Source of the DNA: an uncultured Eubacteriales bacterium
GTDB taxonomy: Bacteria; Bacillota; Clostridia; Oscillospirales; QAMX01
Assembly: GCA_900551265.1 (NCBI GenBank)
Contig: URVL01000002.1
Location: forward strand, 1 to 50,179
Reading direction: 5' to 3'
Length of the DNA stretch: 50,179 nucleotides
Of this stretch, positions 9,051 to 18,296 are shown piece by piece (within the stretch, counting starts at the first letter, position 1; every line of letters begins with the position of its first letter). A program made the position numbers and the translations under genes. The notes beneath the pieces are model-generated. The model worked only from the letters and a program-made list of their open reading frames with translations. It did no database searches and had not been told where the DNA came from.

Positions 9051-11483
9051 ATGAATGAAACCATTACCACTCTGCCTTTGCTGCCGCTTCGCGGTCTGGT
9101 GCTCTATCCGGGCATGATTCTCCACTTTGACCTGGGGCGTGACGCGTCCATTCATGCGGCAGAATATGCCATGAGTAACAATACGCCTGTATTCCTTGTC
9201 GCACAGCGCGACATAAAAGACGAAAATCCAGACCTTGACGCGCTTTACAGCATCGGTACCGTCGCGCATGTGCGTCAAATCCTGCGCCTGCCCGGCAACG
9301 ACGTTCGTATTTTGGTCGAAGGAGACTGCCGGGCACGATTGGACGGCATCATAGAAGACGGTCTTTACAAAAAGGCGGAAGTTGAGCTTCTGGAGACCAT
9401 ACCCGCTCCCATTGACAGTGCACGGACAGAGGCGCTTTTCCGTCGTGTTCAGGAGGCATTTGAGGAGTATTCTTCTCTCGCACCGCGAATGACGCCGGAA
9501 GTTGTCATGAATATACTGGGGGCTGAGGATCTCGGCTATCTCTCCGACTATATTGCACAGAGTATCCAGCTCCGCTATCAGGTCAAGCAGCGCATTTTGG
9601 ATCTGATTGACCCCATACGCCGCACCATGGAAATCATCTCCCTGCTCGGCGAAGAAATTGATATTCTCACAATCGGCCAGCGCATCTCCCAAAAAGTCAA
9701 AACGCAAATGGAAAAGAATCAGCGCGACTACTTTTTGCGGGAGCAGCTCCGCGCCATTGAAGAAGAGCTCGGCGAATTTGAGGAAGAAGAGGACGACGAA
9801 AACTATCGGGAACGGATTCTCGCGCTGGGCTTGGAACGGGAAAGCGAGGAACATCTTTTAAAAGAGGCAAAACGCCTGACCCGCATGCAGCCCTCCTCGC
9901 CTGAGAGCAATGTGATACATACGTACCTTGATACCGTTTTGGATCTGCCGTGGAATCAACGGGATCGGGAGCGCACCGACCTGAAGGCAGCGCAGCGCAT
10001 ACTTGACCGGGATCACTACGGGATGGAAAAGGTAAAAGAGCGTATTCTGGAGTTTATGGCCGTTCGGAAACTGAATCCTGAGCTGAAGGGCCAGATCATT
10101 TGCCTGATCGGTCCGCCAGGCGTCGGCAAAACGTCTGTCGGTGTTTCCATAGCAGCGGCGCTCGGACGAAAGTATGCCCGCCTGTCACTCGGCGGCGTGC
10201 GCGATGAAGCGGATATTCGCGGGCATCGAAAGACTTACATTGGCGCCATGCCGGGACGTATCATGGCTGCGCTCTCGCGTGCGGGCAGCGCGAACGCGCT
10301 CTTGCTGCTTGATGAAGTGGATAAGCTGGGTTCCGATTACCGCGGCGATCCTTCCGCTGCGCTATTGGAAGTTTTGGACCCGGAACAGAACCGCGCTTTC
10401 CGCGACCATTACATAGAAGTCCCCTTTGACTTGTCCGATGTGCTCTTCATCGTAACCGCCAACACGGCGAGCACCATCCCACGGCCCCTGCTTGACCGTA
10501 TGGAAGTGATCGAAATGCCCGGTTACACGGATGAGGAAAAGCTTCACATCGCAAAAAGTCATCTCTTCCCGCGCCAGCTTGAGCGCCACGGCCTGAAAAA
10601 AACCCAGCTTCGCATTCAGGACGCTGCATTCTCCGCAATTGCCGCACGTTATACACGTGAATCCGGCGTACGTCAACTTGAACGGGAGATTGCCAAAATC
10701 TGCAGGCATACGGCAAAGCTCGTTGCGGATGACGCGCAGCGGAAACGTACGACCGTTACGCCATCCAATTTACAGGATTTTCTTGGCATTCCAGTCTATC
10801 AGCCGGATTACGTCAGTCAGGTAGACGAGTGCGGCGTAGTAAACGGGCTTGCCTGGACGACGGTTGGCGGCGAGATGCTGCAGGTTGAAGTCAACATTGT
10901 AGACGGTTCCGGAAAAGTGGAACTGACCGGAAACCTCGGTAGTGTAATGAAAGAATCCGCGTATGCGGCGCTCTCCTATATCCGAAGCCGCGCGAAAATG
11001 CTTGGGATAGACCCCGACTTCTATAAAAAATTCGATATGCATATACACTTTCCGGAAAGCGCCATTCCGAAGGACGGGCCTTCCGCCGGCGTCACGATTG
11101 CAACCGCGCTTGTCTCCGCACTGACTGGGCGTCCCGCCCGGCACGACGTCGCAATGACGGGAGAAGTCACACTGCGTGGACGCGTGCTGCCCATCGGCGG
11201 CCTGCGTGAAAAAACCATGGCAGCCTATCGCGCCGGAATGCATACCGTCATTATTCCGGAGGCTAATCAAAAGGATCTGGAAGACGTCGTCCCCGCCGTG
11301 CGCGAAGGGTTGCACTTTGTTCTGGCATCCCATATGGATCGCGTGCTGGAAACAGCCCTCTTGCGCCCGTGCTCTGTTGCCGGAACGGCCGTTCCGGTTT
11401 CGGAGGCGCAGGAGGAACCAACCGTCGATCCTCTTGCCGAGCCTGCCCCCGCCCGTACCTACCCCGACACTTTGAGGCATTGA
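9051..11483 (+). CDS. lon: ATP-dependent protease Lon (LonA type)
   Basis: Lon degrades misfolded and regulatory proteins in the cytoplasm. An N-terminal LON substrate-binding domain (from about residue 5, [15 protein letters not shown]) is followed by a central coiled region, then Walker A GPPGVGKT (354-361), Walker [10 protein letters not shown], and the C-terminal peptidase domain with catalytic Ser678 in DGPSAG and Lys721 in GLREKT. It has no membrane segment, so it is LonA. Length is 810 residues. I chose the ATG at 9051 because GAGG lies seven bases upstream and the N-terminus matches the family. Confidence 0.96.
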   Translation: MNETITTLPLLPLRGLVLYPGMILHFDLGRDASIHAAEYAMSNNTPVFLVAQRDIKDENPDLDALYSIGTVAHVRQILRLPGNDVRILVEGDCRARLDGIIEDGLYKKAEVELLETIPAPIDSARTEALFRRVQEAFEEYSSLAPRMTPEVVMNILGAEDLGYLSDYIAQSIQLRYQVKQRILDLIDPIRRTMEIISLLGEEIDILTIGQRISQKVKTQMEKNQRDYFLREQLRAIEEELGEFEEEEDDENYRERILALGLERESEEHLLKEAKRLTRMQPSSPESNVIHTYLDTVLDLPWNQRDRERTDLKAAQRILDRDHYGMEKVKERILEFMAVRKLNPELKGQIICLIGPPGVGKTSVGVSIAAALGRKYARLSLGGVRDEADIRGHRKTYIGAMPGRIMAALSRAGSANALLLLDEVDKLGSDYRGDPSAALLEVLDPEQNRAFRDHYIEVPFDLSDVLFIVTANTASTIPRPLLDRMEVIEMPGYTDEEKLHIAKSHLFPRQLERHGLKKTQLRIQDAAFSAIAARYTRESGVRQLEREIAKICRHTAKLVADDAQRKRTTVTPSNLQDFLGIPVYQPDYVSQVDECGVVNGLAWTTVGGEMLQVEVNIVDGSGKVELTGNLGSVMKESAYAALSYIRSRAKMLGIDPDFYKKFDMHIHFPESAIPKDGPSAGVTIATALVSALTGRPARHDVAMTGEVTLRGRVLPIGGLREKTMAAYRAGMHTVIIPEANQKDLEDVVPAVREGLHFVLASHMDRVLETALLRPCSVAGTAVPVSEAQEEPTVDPLAEPAPARTYPDTLRH

Positions 11484-11493
11484 GGTTCCTATT

Positions 11494-12084
11494 GTGATTC
11501 ATTTACAAAAAGCAGAATTTCTCCGCTCCGCGGCCGGCCTATCTGACCTTCCAAAGGATGGTCTCCCACAGATCGTCTTTGCCGGACGTTCAAACGTCGG
11601 CAAGTCGTCCGTCATCAATTGCCTATTGGGACGCAAAAGTCTGGCTCGTACCAGCTCTATGCCGGGTAAAACTGCAAATATCAACCTGTACGCCATTGAC
11701 GGAGCGTTATATTTCACCGACCTGCCCGGCTACGGGTTTGCCCAGGTCAGTCAGCATGAGCGCCAGCGGTGGGGGAAACTGATGGATCAATATTTTTCCG
11801 AATGCCGGGATATTGCATTGGGAATTCTGGTCATAGATCTGCGGCACAAACCAACGGCAGACGATTTCTCTATGGCCGGTGTATTTCGTGAGCTCGGCCT
11901 TCCCTTTGTCGTCTGTGCAAATAAGGCCGACAAAATCGGAAAAATGCAGCTGGATGCCTGCGTGGCGGCTGTTACCGAAACCCTGCATGTCGCACGGGAA
12001 CAGACCATCGTCTTTTCCGCAGTTAAGGCGACCGGTAAGCAGGAGCTTCTATCCGCCATTTTTGCTCACGTCCGGGATTCGTAA
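11494..12084 (+). CDS. engB: Ribosome biogenesis GTP-binding protein EngB/YsxC
   Basis: EngB is an essential GTPase for 50S ribosomal subunit assembly. The motifs are GRSNVGKSS (residues 31-39), switch I SSMPGKT, DLPGYGFA and NKADK. Length (196 residues) is normal. The start is GTG with TGAGG upstream, ten bases after the lon stop, reproducing the lon-engB pair common in Firmicutes. A strong hairpin follows the gene. Confidence 0.95.
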   Translation: MIHLQKAEFLRSAAGLSDLPKDGLPQIVFAGRSNVGKSSVINCLLGRKSLARTSSMPGKTANINLYAIDGALYFTDLPGYGFAQVSQHERQRWGKLMDQYFSECRDIALGILVIDLRHKPTADDFSMAGVFRELGLPFVVCANKADKIGKMQLDACVAAVTETLHVAREQTIVFSAVKATGKQELLSAIFAHVRDS

Positions 12085-12085
12085 T

Positions 12086-12136
12086 AAATGCACGGTTGTT
12101 GCGTGCCGTATGAACGGCTGCCTCAACCGTGCATTT
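12086..12136 (+). terminator. Hairpin closing the clp-lon-engB unit
   Basis: A 13-base-pair inverted repeat (AAATGCACGGTTG at 12086-12098; CAACCGTGCATTT at 12124-12136) encloses a second small stem (GCCGT/ACGGC, 12105-12118). The right arm ends in TTTT. The nested shape is unusual for an intrinsic terminator, but the position directly after engB and before the next promoter supports that role. Confidence 0.6.
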
Positions 12137-12231
12137 TGCACATATTTGAAACAATTTTTCTCTAAACGAGTCTTTATCGGTAAAATTTGCCGTTAACATG
12201 TTAAAATTTTTGTATTTCTAGATTTATGTAG

Positions 12232-12260
12232 TTGTGTAGAATAATGGCGTATGTTATACT
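12232..12260 (+). promoter_or_regulatory. Sigma-A type promoter of the MoxR operon
   Basis: A -35 box TTGTGT (12232-12237) and a -10 box TATACT (12255-12260) with 17-base spacing. The moxR start codon is about 80 bases downstream with a GGAGG ribosome site. Confidence 0.6.
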
Positions 12261-12342
12261 AAGAAAAAGAGCTTCGGCATTGAATGAGATTCCGCTGGTG
12301 CAGGACAACAAATTTTATTTTAAAAATAACGGAGGTTTTTTT

Positions 12343-13299
12343 ATGGAACTGGGTGAAATCAGAAATTTATGTGTCAGAATCCGTGAAAATATAAACCGCG
12401 TGATCGTCGGAAAAGAGGACGTTATCGACCACCTTCTGATCGCAATGGTTGCCTCCGGACACGTTTTGCTGGAGGACGTCCCCGGCACGGGAAAGACCAT
12501 GCTGGCCAAATCAGCGGCACGATCCGTGGCCTGCGAGTTTAAACGTATTCAGTTTACCCCGGATCTGTTGCCCTCCGATCTGACCGGCATCAATTTCTAT
12601 GATCAGAAGGCAGGCGAATTTCGTTTCCGTCCTGGCGCTGTATTTACCAATATTCTGCTGGGCGATGAAATCAACCGCGCCACACCGCGGACGCAATCCG
12701 CGCTTTTAGAGTGTATGGAGGAGCGTCAGGTAACCATCGACGGCGTGACAACGGCACTGGCCGCGCCCTTTATGGTGATTGCCACGCAAAACCCCGTTGA
12801 AACACAGGGTACCTTCCCGCTGCCGGAGGCGCAGCTTGACCGTTTCCTCATCAAGACCGACATGGGCTATCCGTCTATGGAAGACGGCGTCAGTATTCTC
12901 TCACGATTCAAAGCAGAAAATCCCCTCGACGCGATCCAGCCCGTTGCCTCTGCTGCCGATATCATAGACGCACAGCAATCTTACACCGCAGTCCATGTCG
13001 CTCACAGCATGCTGGCATATATGGTACAAATTGCAGAGGAAACGCGCCGTCATTCGGATATCGTGCTTGGCGTCAGTCCGCGCGGCACACAGGCACTTTT
13101 AAAAACCGTGCAGGTGCGCGCCATCCTCTCCGGCCGCGACTTTGTCACGCCCGACGATGTCAAAGCCATGGTAGGTCCGGTGTTTGGGCATCGTATCATG
13201 TTGAAAAACAGCGCGCGCGTAAAGCACGGAATGAACATGGAAATCCTTGACGCCATTCTCGCCCGCGTTCCTGTTCCGACAGAAGATCTGGAGCACTGA
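12343..13299 (+). CDS. MoxR-family AAA+ ATPase
   Basis: MoxR ATPases are thought to act as chaperone-like factors for maturing partner proteins, usually encoded with a DUF58 protein, as here. Walker A is EDVPGTGKT (residues 45-52), Walker B LLGDEINRA, and the arginine-rich sensor region follows PEAQLDRF. Length is 318 residues. The start at 12343 has GGAGG eight bases before it; an upstream in-frame ATG at 12244 is unlikely as it lies inside the promoter. First gene of a three-gene operon with the DUF58 and membrane proteins. Confidence 0.92.
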   Translation: MELGEIRNLCVRIRENINRVIVGKEDVIDHLLIAMVASGHVLLEDVPGTGKTMLAKSAARSVACEFKRIQFTPDLLPSDLTGINFYDQKAGEFRFRPGAVFTNILLGDEINRATPRTQSALLECMEERQVTIDGVTTALAAPFMVIATQNPVETQGTFPLPEAQLDRFLIKTDMGYPSMEDGVSILSRFKAENPLDAIQPVASAADIIDAQQSYTAVHVAHSMLAYMVQIAEETRRHSDIVLGVSPRGTQALLKTVQVRAILSGRDFVTPDDVKAMVGPVFGHRIMLKNSARVKHGMNMEILDAILARVPVPTEDLEH

Positions 13300-13324
13300 G
13301 TGCGGCCGGGAAGGAGGGCAAACC

Positions 13325-14485
13325 ATGTGGATCATTACGCTGTTTTTCACATTGATCCTCGTTGCAGGGGTGCAGGTGTTGATATTTTCCCGGCTCAGCC
13401 TGAAGCGGCTGACTTACCACCGTTCTTTTACACCGGCCGTCGTCAACGAGGGCGATACGGTGACCATGCTCGAGACCATACGCAACGAGAAGCTGCTTCC
13501 CCTTCCATGGATCCGGATCGAAGCGGGGATCAGTTCTGATCTGGTCTTTGGTTCGCAGCGCGCTGTAAGAAAGGAACATACGGCGGATTCCGACGCCGTG
13601 CGGGATGGCGTCCGTTCCGCCATACGGTCCGGCGCGCGTCAATATCATCGCAGCATCTTTTCGCTCGGCCCCTACTCCACAGTTACGCGTCGCCATAAAG
13701 TCCTTTGTCCGCGCCGTGGCTACTACCATATCAAAAGTGTCGCTGTTACAGCGGGCGATCTGCTGGGTCTTGCAAAAAACAAATCCAGGGAAATAGAAAC
13801 AGATTCTCTTGTCATCGTCTATCCGACCACCATCCCCATTTCAGATATTTTAAACGATCAGACCAGCTTTACAGGAGATATCGTCGTGCGTCGTTGGATT
13901 GTGGACGATCCATTTATGATACGCGGCATACGTGCCTATACCGGGTTTGAGCCCTATAACCGCATCAATTGGAAGGCAACTGCCAAAACCGGAGAACTTC
14001 AGGTGCATGACTTTGACTTTACCTCCGATATTCGCCTGATGGTTCTCGTCAATATTGACGTTTCTGCGGATCAGTGGGGCGCTGCTGTAGATGAAATGCG
14101 CGCAGAGCGCGCGCTTTCTATTGCGGCTTCCGTCGTGCGGTATGCCATTGAAAACGGCATTGAAACAGGTTTTTCTACAAACGCCCGGGTTCTTGACGAT
14201 CAGGAGACCGTGGCCTATGTGGAGCCGCGTTCCGGCAACACGCAGATCACAGAGATTTTCGAAACGATTGCAAAACTGACGCTCATCCGTGTGGTCAGTT
14301 TTGGAACACTGTTACGGCAGATCGCTGCGCAGGGAATTGCCAATTTGGATTTTCTGTTAATCACCAGCTATACGGATGAACTGATCGAAAAACAAATCGA
14401 GAATATCCGGGCAGCCGGAAACCATGTCGAAGTTCTCTCCCCGGACGTCATAACCGGTTCTGTTTCTGAGGGGGTGACGCAGTGA
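13325..14485 (+). CDS. DUF58 domain-containing protein
   Basis: A 386-residue protein with one N-terminal hydrophobic segment (about residues 1-20) and the DUF58 signature around FEPYNRINWKATAKTGEL, within a von Willebrand A-like fold. DUF58 proteins are the standard partners of MoxR ATPases; their biochemical role is not established. The start has GGAGG seven bases upstream. The stop overlaps the next gene (GTGA), so the operon is tightly coupled. Residues around FGSQRAVRKEH and GLAKNKSREIE are otherwise unremarkable. Confidence 0.9.
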   Translation: MWIITLFFTLILVAGVQVLIFSRLSLKRLTYHRSFTPAVVNEGDTVTMLETIRNEKLLPLPWIRIEAGISSDLVFGSQRAVRKEHTADSDAVRDGVRSAIRSGARQYHRSIFSLGPYSTVTRRHKVLCPRRGYYHIKSVAVTAGDLLGLAKNKSREIETDSLVIVYPTTIPISDILNDQTSFTGDIVVRRWIVDDPFMIRGIRAYTGFEPYNRINWKATAKTGELQVHDFDFTSDIRLMVLVNIDVSADQWGAAVDEMRAERALSIAASVVRYAIENGIETGFSTNARVLDDQETVAYVEPRSGNTQITEIFETIAKLTLIRVVSFGTLLRQIAAQGIANLDFLLITSYTDELIEKQIENIRAAGNHVEVLSPDVITGSVSEGVTQ

Positions 14486-15801
14486 GCCGTGTAAAATTCA
14501 CCTGTTATGCGCTATTGCGCGTCCTGGCAGAATATATCATGGTGTTCCCGCTTCTCTATCTGATCAGCGGCTTCATGTCCGGCAGCATGCCCGTCATATT
14601 TCTCATATCCGTCTATTGCTTTGCCGCGCTCGGCGTTTTGACAAGACGCCTTATTCCCGTTCCATGGCTGCAGTTGGCAATCGGACTACCATTGTGCATG
14701 GGCGCGGCAGTCTGGTTGGGCGTGACTTTTGGTTCCCGCGCCGAGCCGATTAACTATGTGTTTCCCGCCATTATTGCACCTTTCGCCTTTTACCGCGGCA
14801 AACAGCATGCGCAAAACGACTGGAACGTGATCCTTCCCACCTTTGCGCCCTGTGTGATCATGGTGCTGAACTTTGTCATCATGGCGCTTATCAATTATCT
14901 TGGCAGATTTTCCGGGTTTGCCGCCGTCATGACGCCGGCGGGGATTCTCTCGTTAATCGTATCGTTTTGCGCCATGAACTACATCAATCGCCGAAATCTT
15001 GCAGAAAATCAGCGTACGGAGAGCCTCGCCGCTACGGCCGTATCCCGGAGCCTGTCCCTTCAAAATCATATCCTGCTAGGCATCCTCCTGGGTCTCGGGG
15101 CGCTGCTCTCCTGTATGCCATGGCTGCTTACTGCAGCTGAGTATCTGTTCCAGTTTGCGGGATTTTTGGTGGGCCTGCTGGTAAACCTCATCCTTTCCCT
15201 TGTACCGCCGCTTGAAGGAACACCAAACAGTTCGAGTAGAGGCCACCTGCCCGAGGACTCCAGCGTGCCCAATCCCTTTTGGGATTCCTTTTTTGACGTG
15301 CTTGCCGATGTCTTCTTTGTCATCGTTATCATCATGTTCGCAGTCCTGCTGTTCTTTGTCATCCGGAAAGTTGTCCGGCTTCTCAACACGGTCCTGCGCA
15401 ACATGCTTGAGCAAAAGGGTTTTATATCGGGCGGCGATGAGGGCTTCGAAGACTCGCAGGAATCCATCGTAAAACTCCGCGACCTGCCGCGCAAATATTA
15501 TAACGATTTGAAAAAGCGTGTTGCAGACCTCCGGCGCGGCAAACGCTGGAGTGACCTGACGACAGAGAGTGAACGCGTGCGCTATCTCTACCGCAGCTCA
15601 CTGAAACGCGCAGAAAAGTCCGGTTACCGGCACAAATCGTCTTATACCCCGCATGAAGCGCTTGACGAAGCGTCACAGGATCTGCCGCAGATTCAGCCGG
15701 TGCAAAACGATCTGGCGGCATCCTATGATCTGGTGCGTTATGCGGAACGAGAACCGCAGCCCGGAGACGCTGAACGAATTCGCGATCAGTCAGGTCTATA
15801 A
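14482..15801 (+). CDS. Multi-pass membrane protein with DUF4129-like C-terminus
   Basis: A 439-residue protein with about six to eight predicted membrane segments (for example residues 10-60, 65-80, 90-100, 130-150, 190-235 and 275-300) and a cytoplasmic C-terminal tail from about 310. The tail contains VRYLYRSSLKRAEKSG and SYTPHEALDEA, which resemble DUF4129, a domain usually fused behind a transglutaminase-like domain in the third gene of MoxR-DUF58 operons. No transglutaminase catalytic motif is visible here. Start is GTG overlapping the DUF58 stop. Function unknown; the operon context suggests an envelope-associated complex. Confidence 0.8.
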   Translation: MSRVKFTCYALLRVLAEYIMVFPLLYLISGFMSGSMPVIFLISVYCFAALGVLTRRLIPVPWLQLAIGLPLCMGAAVWLGVTFGSRAEPINYVFPAIIAPFAFYRGKQHAQNDWNVILPTFAPCVIMVLNFVIMALINYLGRFSGFAAVMTPAGILSLIVSFCAMNYINRRNLAENQRTESLAATAVSRSLSLQNHILLGILLGLGALLSCMPWLLTAAEYLFQFAGFLVGLLVNLILSLVPPLEGTPNSSSRGHLPEDSSVPNPFWDSFFDVLADVFFVIVIIMFAVLLFFVIRKVVRLLNTVLRNMLEQKGFISGGDEGFEDSQESIVKLRDLPRKYYNDLKKRVADLRRGKRWSDLTTESERVRYLYRSSLKRAEKSGYRHKSSYTPHEALDEASQDLPQIQPVQNDLAASYDLVRYAEREPQPGDAERIRDQSGL

Positions 15802-15849
15802 AACGATATATACGGATTTTATCGAAATGCCGTGATGAAAGGAAGGCGA

Positions 15850-16200
15850 ATGTTTGTGAATCGAGTCAAAATTACCGTCTTGAAAACCACATTTGACAGG
15901 GAACTTGCCGCCGAATACGGCGTTGATGGTCTTGGGCCCTGTCCCATGATGAAGGCAGGCCAGGTCTTTTATGCAGATTATGCGAAGCCTGACGGACTCT
16001 GTGACGAGGCCTGGAAGGCCATTTATCAATACGTTTTTGCGCTGGCACACGGCGCTGGCAGCGGTCTGTTTTATTTCGGTGACTGGATTAAAAAGCCCGG
16101 CGTCGCCATTTGCAGCTGTAACGACGGTCTGCGTCCTGTTATTTTCAAGCTGGAGGCCACCGATACCGCTTCAGAGATCGACTACGAACCTGTGCAGTAA
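15850..16200 (+). CDS. TIGR04076 family protein
   Basis: A 116-residue protein that I recognise as TIGR04076 from the stretch GLGPCPMMKAGQVFY, AIYQYVFALAHGAGS and CSCNDGLRPVIFK. The family is common in anaerobes and of unknown function; it has conserved cysteines (CPMM, ICSCND) that could bind metal. I chose the ATG at 15850 because AAAGGAAGG lies directly upstream; the ATG at 15832 is possible but has no ribosome site. It follows the membrane protein by about 50 bases. A strong hairpin lies downstream. Confidence 0.8.
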   Translation: MFVNRVKITVLKTTFDRELAAEYGVDGLGPCPMMKAGQVFYADYAKPDGLCDEAWKAIYQYVFALAHGAGSGLFYFGDWIKKPGVAICSCNDGLRPVIFKLEATDTASEIDYEPVQ

Positions 16201-16268
16201 CTTGCCCTGTCCTCCTCTCTTCTACATAAATTAGCAGGGACTTCCAGATTTCTTTGCCGAGTGCAAGA

Positions 16269-16312
16269 AATCATAAAAGCCAGATTGCGGCCGCAGTCTG
16301 GCTTTTATGATT
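16269..16312 (+). terminator. Strong intrinsic hairpin (bidirectional form)
   Basis: A perfect 16-base-pair inverted repeat (16269-16284 and 16297-16312) with stem GCCAGA/TCTGGC flanked by A and T tracts; the 12-base loop contains GCGGCCGC. It lies in the gene-free stretch 16201-16530, which otherwise holds three small adjacent hairpins (16329-16405) and the promoter of the DUF1858 gene. Confidence 0.8.
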
Positions 16313-16471
16313 CATTCAACAATATGAAACCTGCAAGCACTTTTCGGTTGCAAAACTTTCTGTGCAGGTGGTTTCTTCCTTTCTGGAACCGCAAAGGATC
16401 TTTGCGAACGGAAAATGCCTGTTTTGCACAGATTTTTCTCCTCGCAGTCATACTCTACTAAAAATGTGGTA

Positions 16472-16500
16472 TTGCTTTTTAACCGAAAACTGTATATAAT
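16472..16500 (+). promoter_or_regulatory. Sigma-A type promoter of the DUF1858 gene
   Basis: TTGCTT (16472-16477) and a perfect TATAAT (16495-16500) with 17-base spacing, followed by an AGGAGG ribosome site and the ATG at 16531. Confidence 0.75.
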
Positions 16501-16530
16501 AAGCTTAGTTTATTAGCAGGAGGTAAAAAC

Positions 16531-16737
16531 ATGACCGTTACAAAAGACACTTTGATAATTGACGTGCTCCGCGCCGACATGGAGACCGCGCAGTACTTCT
16601 TTGATATTGGTATGCATTGCGTTGGCTGCCCGTCGTCCCGCGGCGAGACCATCGAAATGGCCTGCATGGTGCATGGTGTGGATCCGGACGAGCTTGTCGA
16701 AAAGCTCAACGCACACTTCGCACAGAAGAACGCATAA
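16531..16737 (+). CDS. DUF1858 domain protein
   Basis: A 68-residue protein made of a single DUF1858 domain, marked by the MHCVGCPSSRGETI region with two cysteines spaced C-x-x-C and the helical MACMVHGVDPDELVEKLN tail. These small proteins are frequent in anaerobes and often associated with redox or hybrid-cluster proteins, but their role is unknown. The gene has its own promoter, a strong AGGAGG ribosome site and a terminator, so it is probably a stand-alone transcription unit. Confidence 0.85.
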   Translation: MTVTKDTLIIDVLRADMETAQYFFDIGMHCVGCPSSRGETIEMACMVHGVDPDELVEKLNAHFAQKNA

Positions 16738-16761
16738 CGAAAGCAGCATCCGAGTAGGGAT

Positions 16762-16805
16762 CAGGCGTCATAGAGCTGCCGCTTCATGACGCCTGCTCTG
16801 TTTTT
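16762..16805 (+). terminator. Intrinsic terminator after the DUF1858 gene
   Basis: Inverted repeat CAGGCGTCAT (16762-16771) and ATGACGCCTG (16786-16795), with an inner AGC/GCT pairing, followed by a T-rich stretch ending in TTTTT (16801-16805). Confidence 0.7.
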
Positions 16806-16817
16806 CCTGACAAAACA

Positions 16818-17507
16818 ATGAGACTGTTTACTCTTGGTGCGCGGCTGGAGACTGCCGCCAGTTTTATCCCGCCGGGCTCCGTGGTCGTGGATATTGGCAC
16901 GGATCATGCACGGCTTCCGATCTGGCTTGTGAAAACAGGACGTTGTACGCATGTTACCGCTTCCGATATTGCAGATATTCCCATCAGACGGGCGCGTGAA
17001 AACGTAGCTCGCTGGGAAGTAAGCAGGATGGTTCGGGTAATTCAGTGCGCAGGGTTTGACGGGATTGCGCCCGGCAGCTTCACGCACGCGGTGATCTGCG
17101 GTATGGGCGGCGATACCATCTCGCGTATTCTTGCGGCCGCACCCTGGACACGAGACGAGCGCTATACGCTCATTTTACAGCCGGAGACGGCGGCACGGCG
17201 GCTGCGCGAATTCCTGTATGGGCATGGTTATACCATCCACGACGAAGTCGCCGTCCTGGACGGCGGACGCGTCTATTCCGTCATGGCAGTACGCGGCGGG
17301 CCGGATCCAAACCGTGCCGACCCGCTGCATACGCGTCTTAGTGCGCCGCTTCTTTCGCGGCATGACGAGGCCGCGCGGCGGTATGCCGCACGGGTCGAAG
17401 CATCGCTTGCACGCGAAATACGGGGATTGGCGCCGGACGGCGAAGCGTACCGGGCTGCGTCCGCGCTGTTGGCGCGTATCAAGGAATGGGAGGCACAAAA
17501 TGCCTAA
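16818..17507 (+). CDS. trmK: tRNA (adenine(22)-N1)-methyltransferase TrmK
   Basis: TrmK methylates N1 of adenosine 22 in tRNA using S-adenosylmethionine. The SAM-binding motif VVVDIGTDHARLP (residues 23-35) and the CGMGGDTIS motif are characteristic. Length 229 residues. The start matches the usual family N-terminus, yet there is no recognisable ribosome site and the gene begins 12 bases after a terminator T-run, so its expression signals are unclear. It overlaps the Nif3-like gene by 8 bases; trmK-nif3 is a common Firmicute pair. Confidence 0.93.
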   Translation: MRLFTLGARLETAASFIPPGSVVVDIGTDHARLPIWLVKTGRCTHVTASDIADIPIRRARENVARWEVSRMVRVIQCAGFDGIAPGSFTHAVICGMGGDTISRILAAAPWTRDERYTLILQPETAARRLREFLYGHGYTIHDEVAVLDGGRVYSVMAVRGGPDPNRADPLHTRLSAPLLSRHDEAARRYAARVEASLAREIRGLAPDGEAYRAASALLARIKEWEAQNA

Positions 17508-18282
17508 GGTTTCCGATTTTTTAGAAGTTTTAGAGGGATTTGCTCCCTTATTTCTCAAAATGCAGGGCGACAATGTCGGCCTGCTCGTGGGAGATCCGGA
17601 ACGCGCGGTGTCGCGTGTCGTGCTTACGCTGGATATTACGCCCGCCGTTGCACGTGCGGCGGCAGAAGAAGGCGCAGCTCTGATCGTCTCCCACCATCCG
17701 GTTATTTTTCATCCCCTGGCCGCCATTACGCCGGCGGACTATAACGGCGCGGCGGTTATGACACTGGTGGAAAACCGGATTGCCGCCATCTGTATGCACA
17801 CGAATCTCGACGCCGCAGCCGGAGGAGTCAACGATACGCTGGCGCATGTGCTGGGTCTGCAAAACGTTTCGCTGATTGACGACGGCGGACAGGGGATTCT
17901 GCGCCGCGGCACATTGCCGCAGGAAATGATGCCTGCAGACTTTGCCGCATATGTCGGGCAACGGCTCGGCTGCCATGGCGTGCGCTACAGTGAGGGAACG
18001 CGTCGTGTACATACGGTCGCCGTCTGCGGCGGCGCCGGCGGCGGACATGACGACGCGATGGCGGCGCTGGCTTCCGGCTGCGACGCTTACGTCACGGCAG
18101 AGGTGAAATATCCTGTCTCTCTTGAACTCGCGTACGCGGGTCTGACAGTCGTGGACGCCGGGCATTTCCACACGGAGAATCCGGTGCTCCGCACGTTGCA
18201 TACGCTGCTCGCCAAACGTTTTCCCGACGCATTGTTTACCGTCTCCGCACACGAAGATCCTATGAAATTTCAGATATTCTGA
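17500..18282 (+). CDS. Nif3-like dinuclear metal centre protein (DUF34/YqfO)
   Basis: A 260-residue member of the Nif3/DUF34 family, which binds two metal ions and forms hexameric rings; its reaction is not settled. The metal-site motifs are SHHPVIFHPL, MHTNLDAA and DAGHFHTENP. This is the short form, without the PII-like insert that Bacillus YqfO carries. Start at 17500 has GGGAGG upstream and overlaps the trmK end. Confidence 0.92.
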   Translation: MPKVSDFLEVLEGFAPLFLKMQGDNVGLLVGDPERAVSRVVLTLDITPAVARAAAEEGAALIVSHHPVIFHPLAAITPADYNGAAVMTLVENRIAAICMHTNLDAAAGGVNDTLAHVLGLQNVSLIDDGGQGILRRGTLPQEMMPADFAAYVGQRLGCHGVRYSEGTRRVHTVAVCGGAGGGHDDAMAALASGCDAYVTAEVKYPVSLELAYAGLTVVDAGHFHTENPVLRTLHTLLAKRFPDALFTVSAHEDPMKFQIF

Positions 18283-18296
18283 TTTGAAACAACAAT

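Noticed and set aside
16261..16461. A 66-codon plus-strand frame in the intergenic region
   Set aside because: It runs through a perfect 16-base-pair terminator hairpin, has no ribosome site and a composition unlike a protein.
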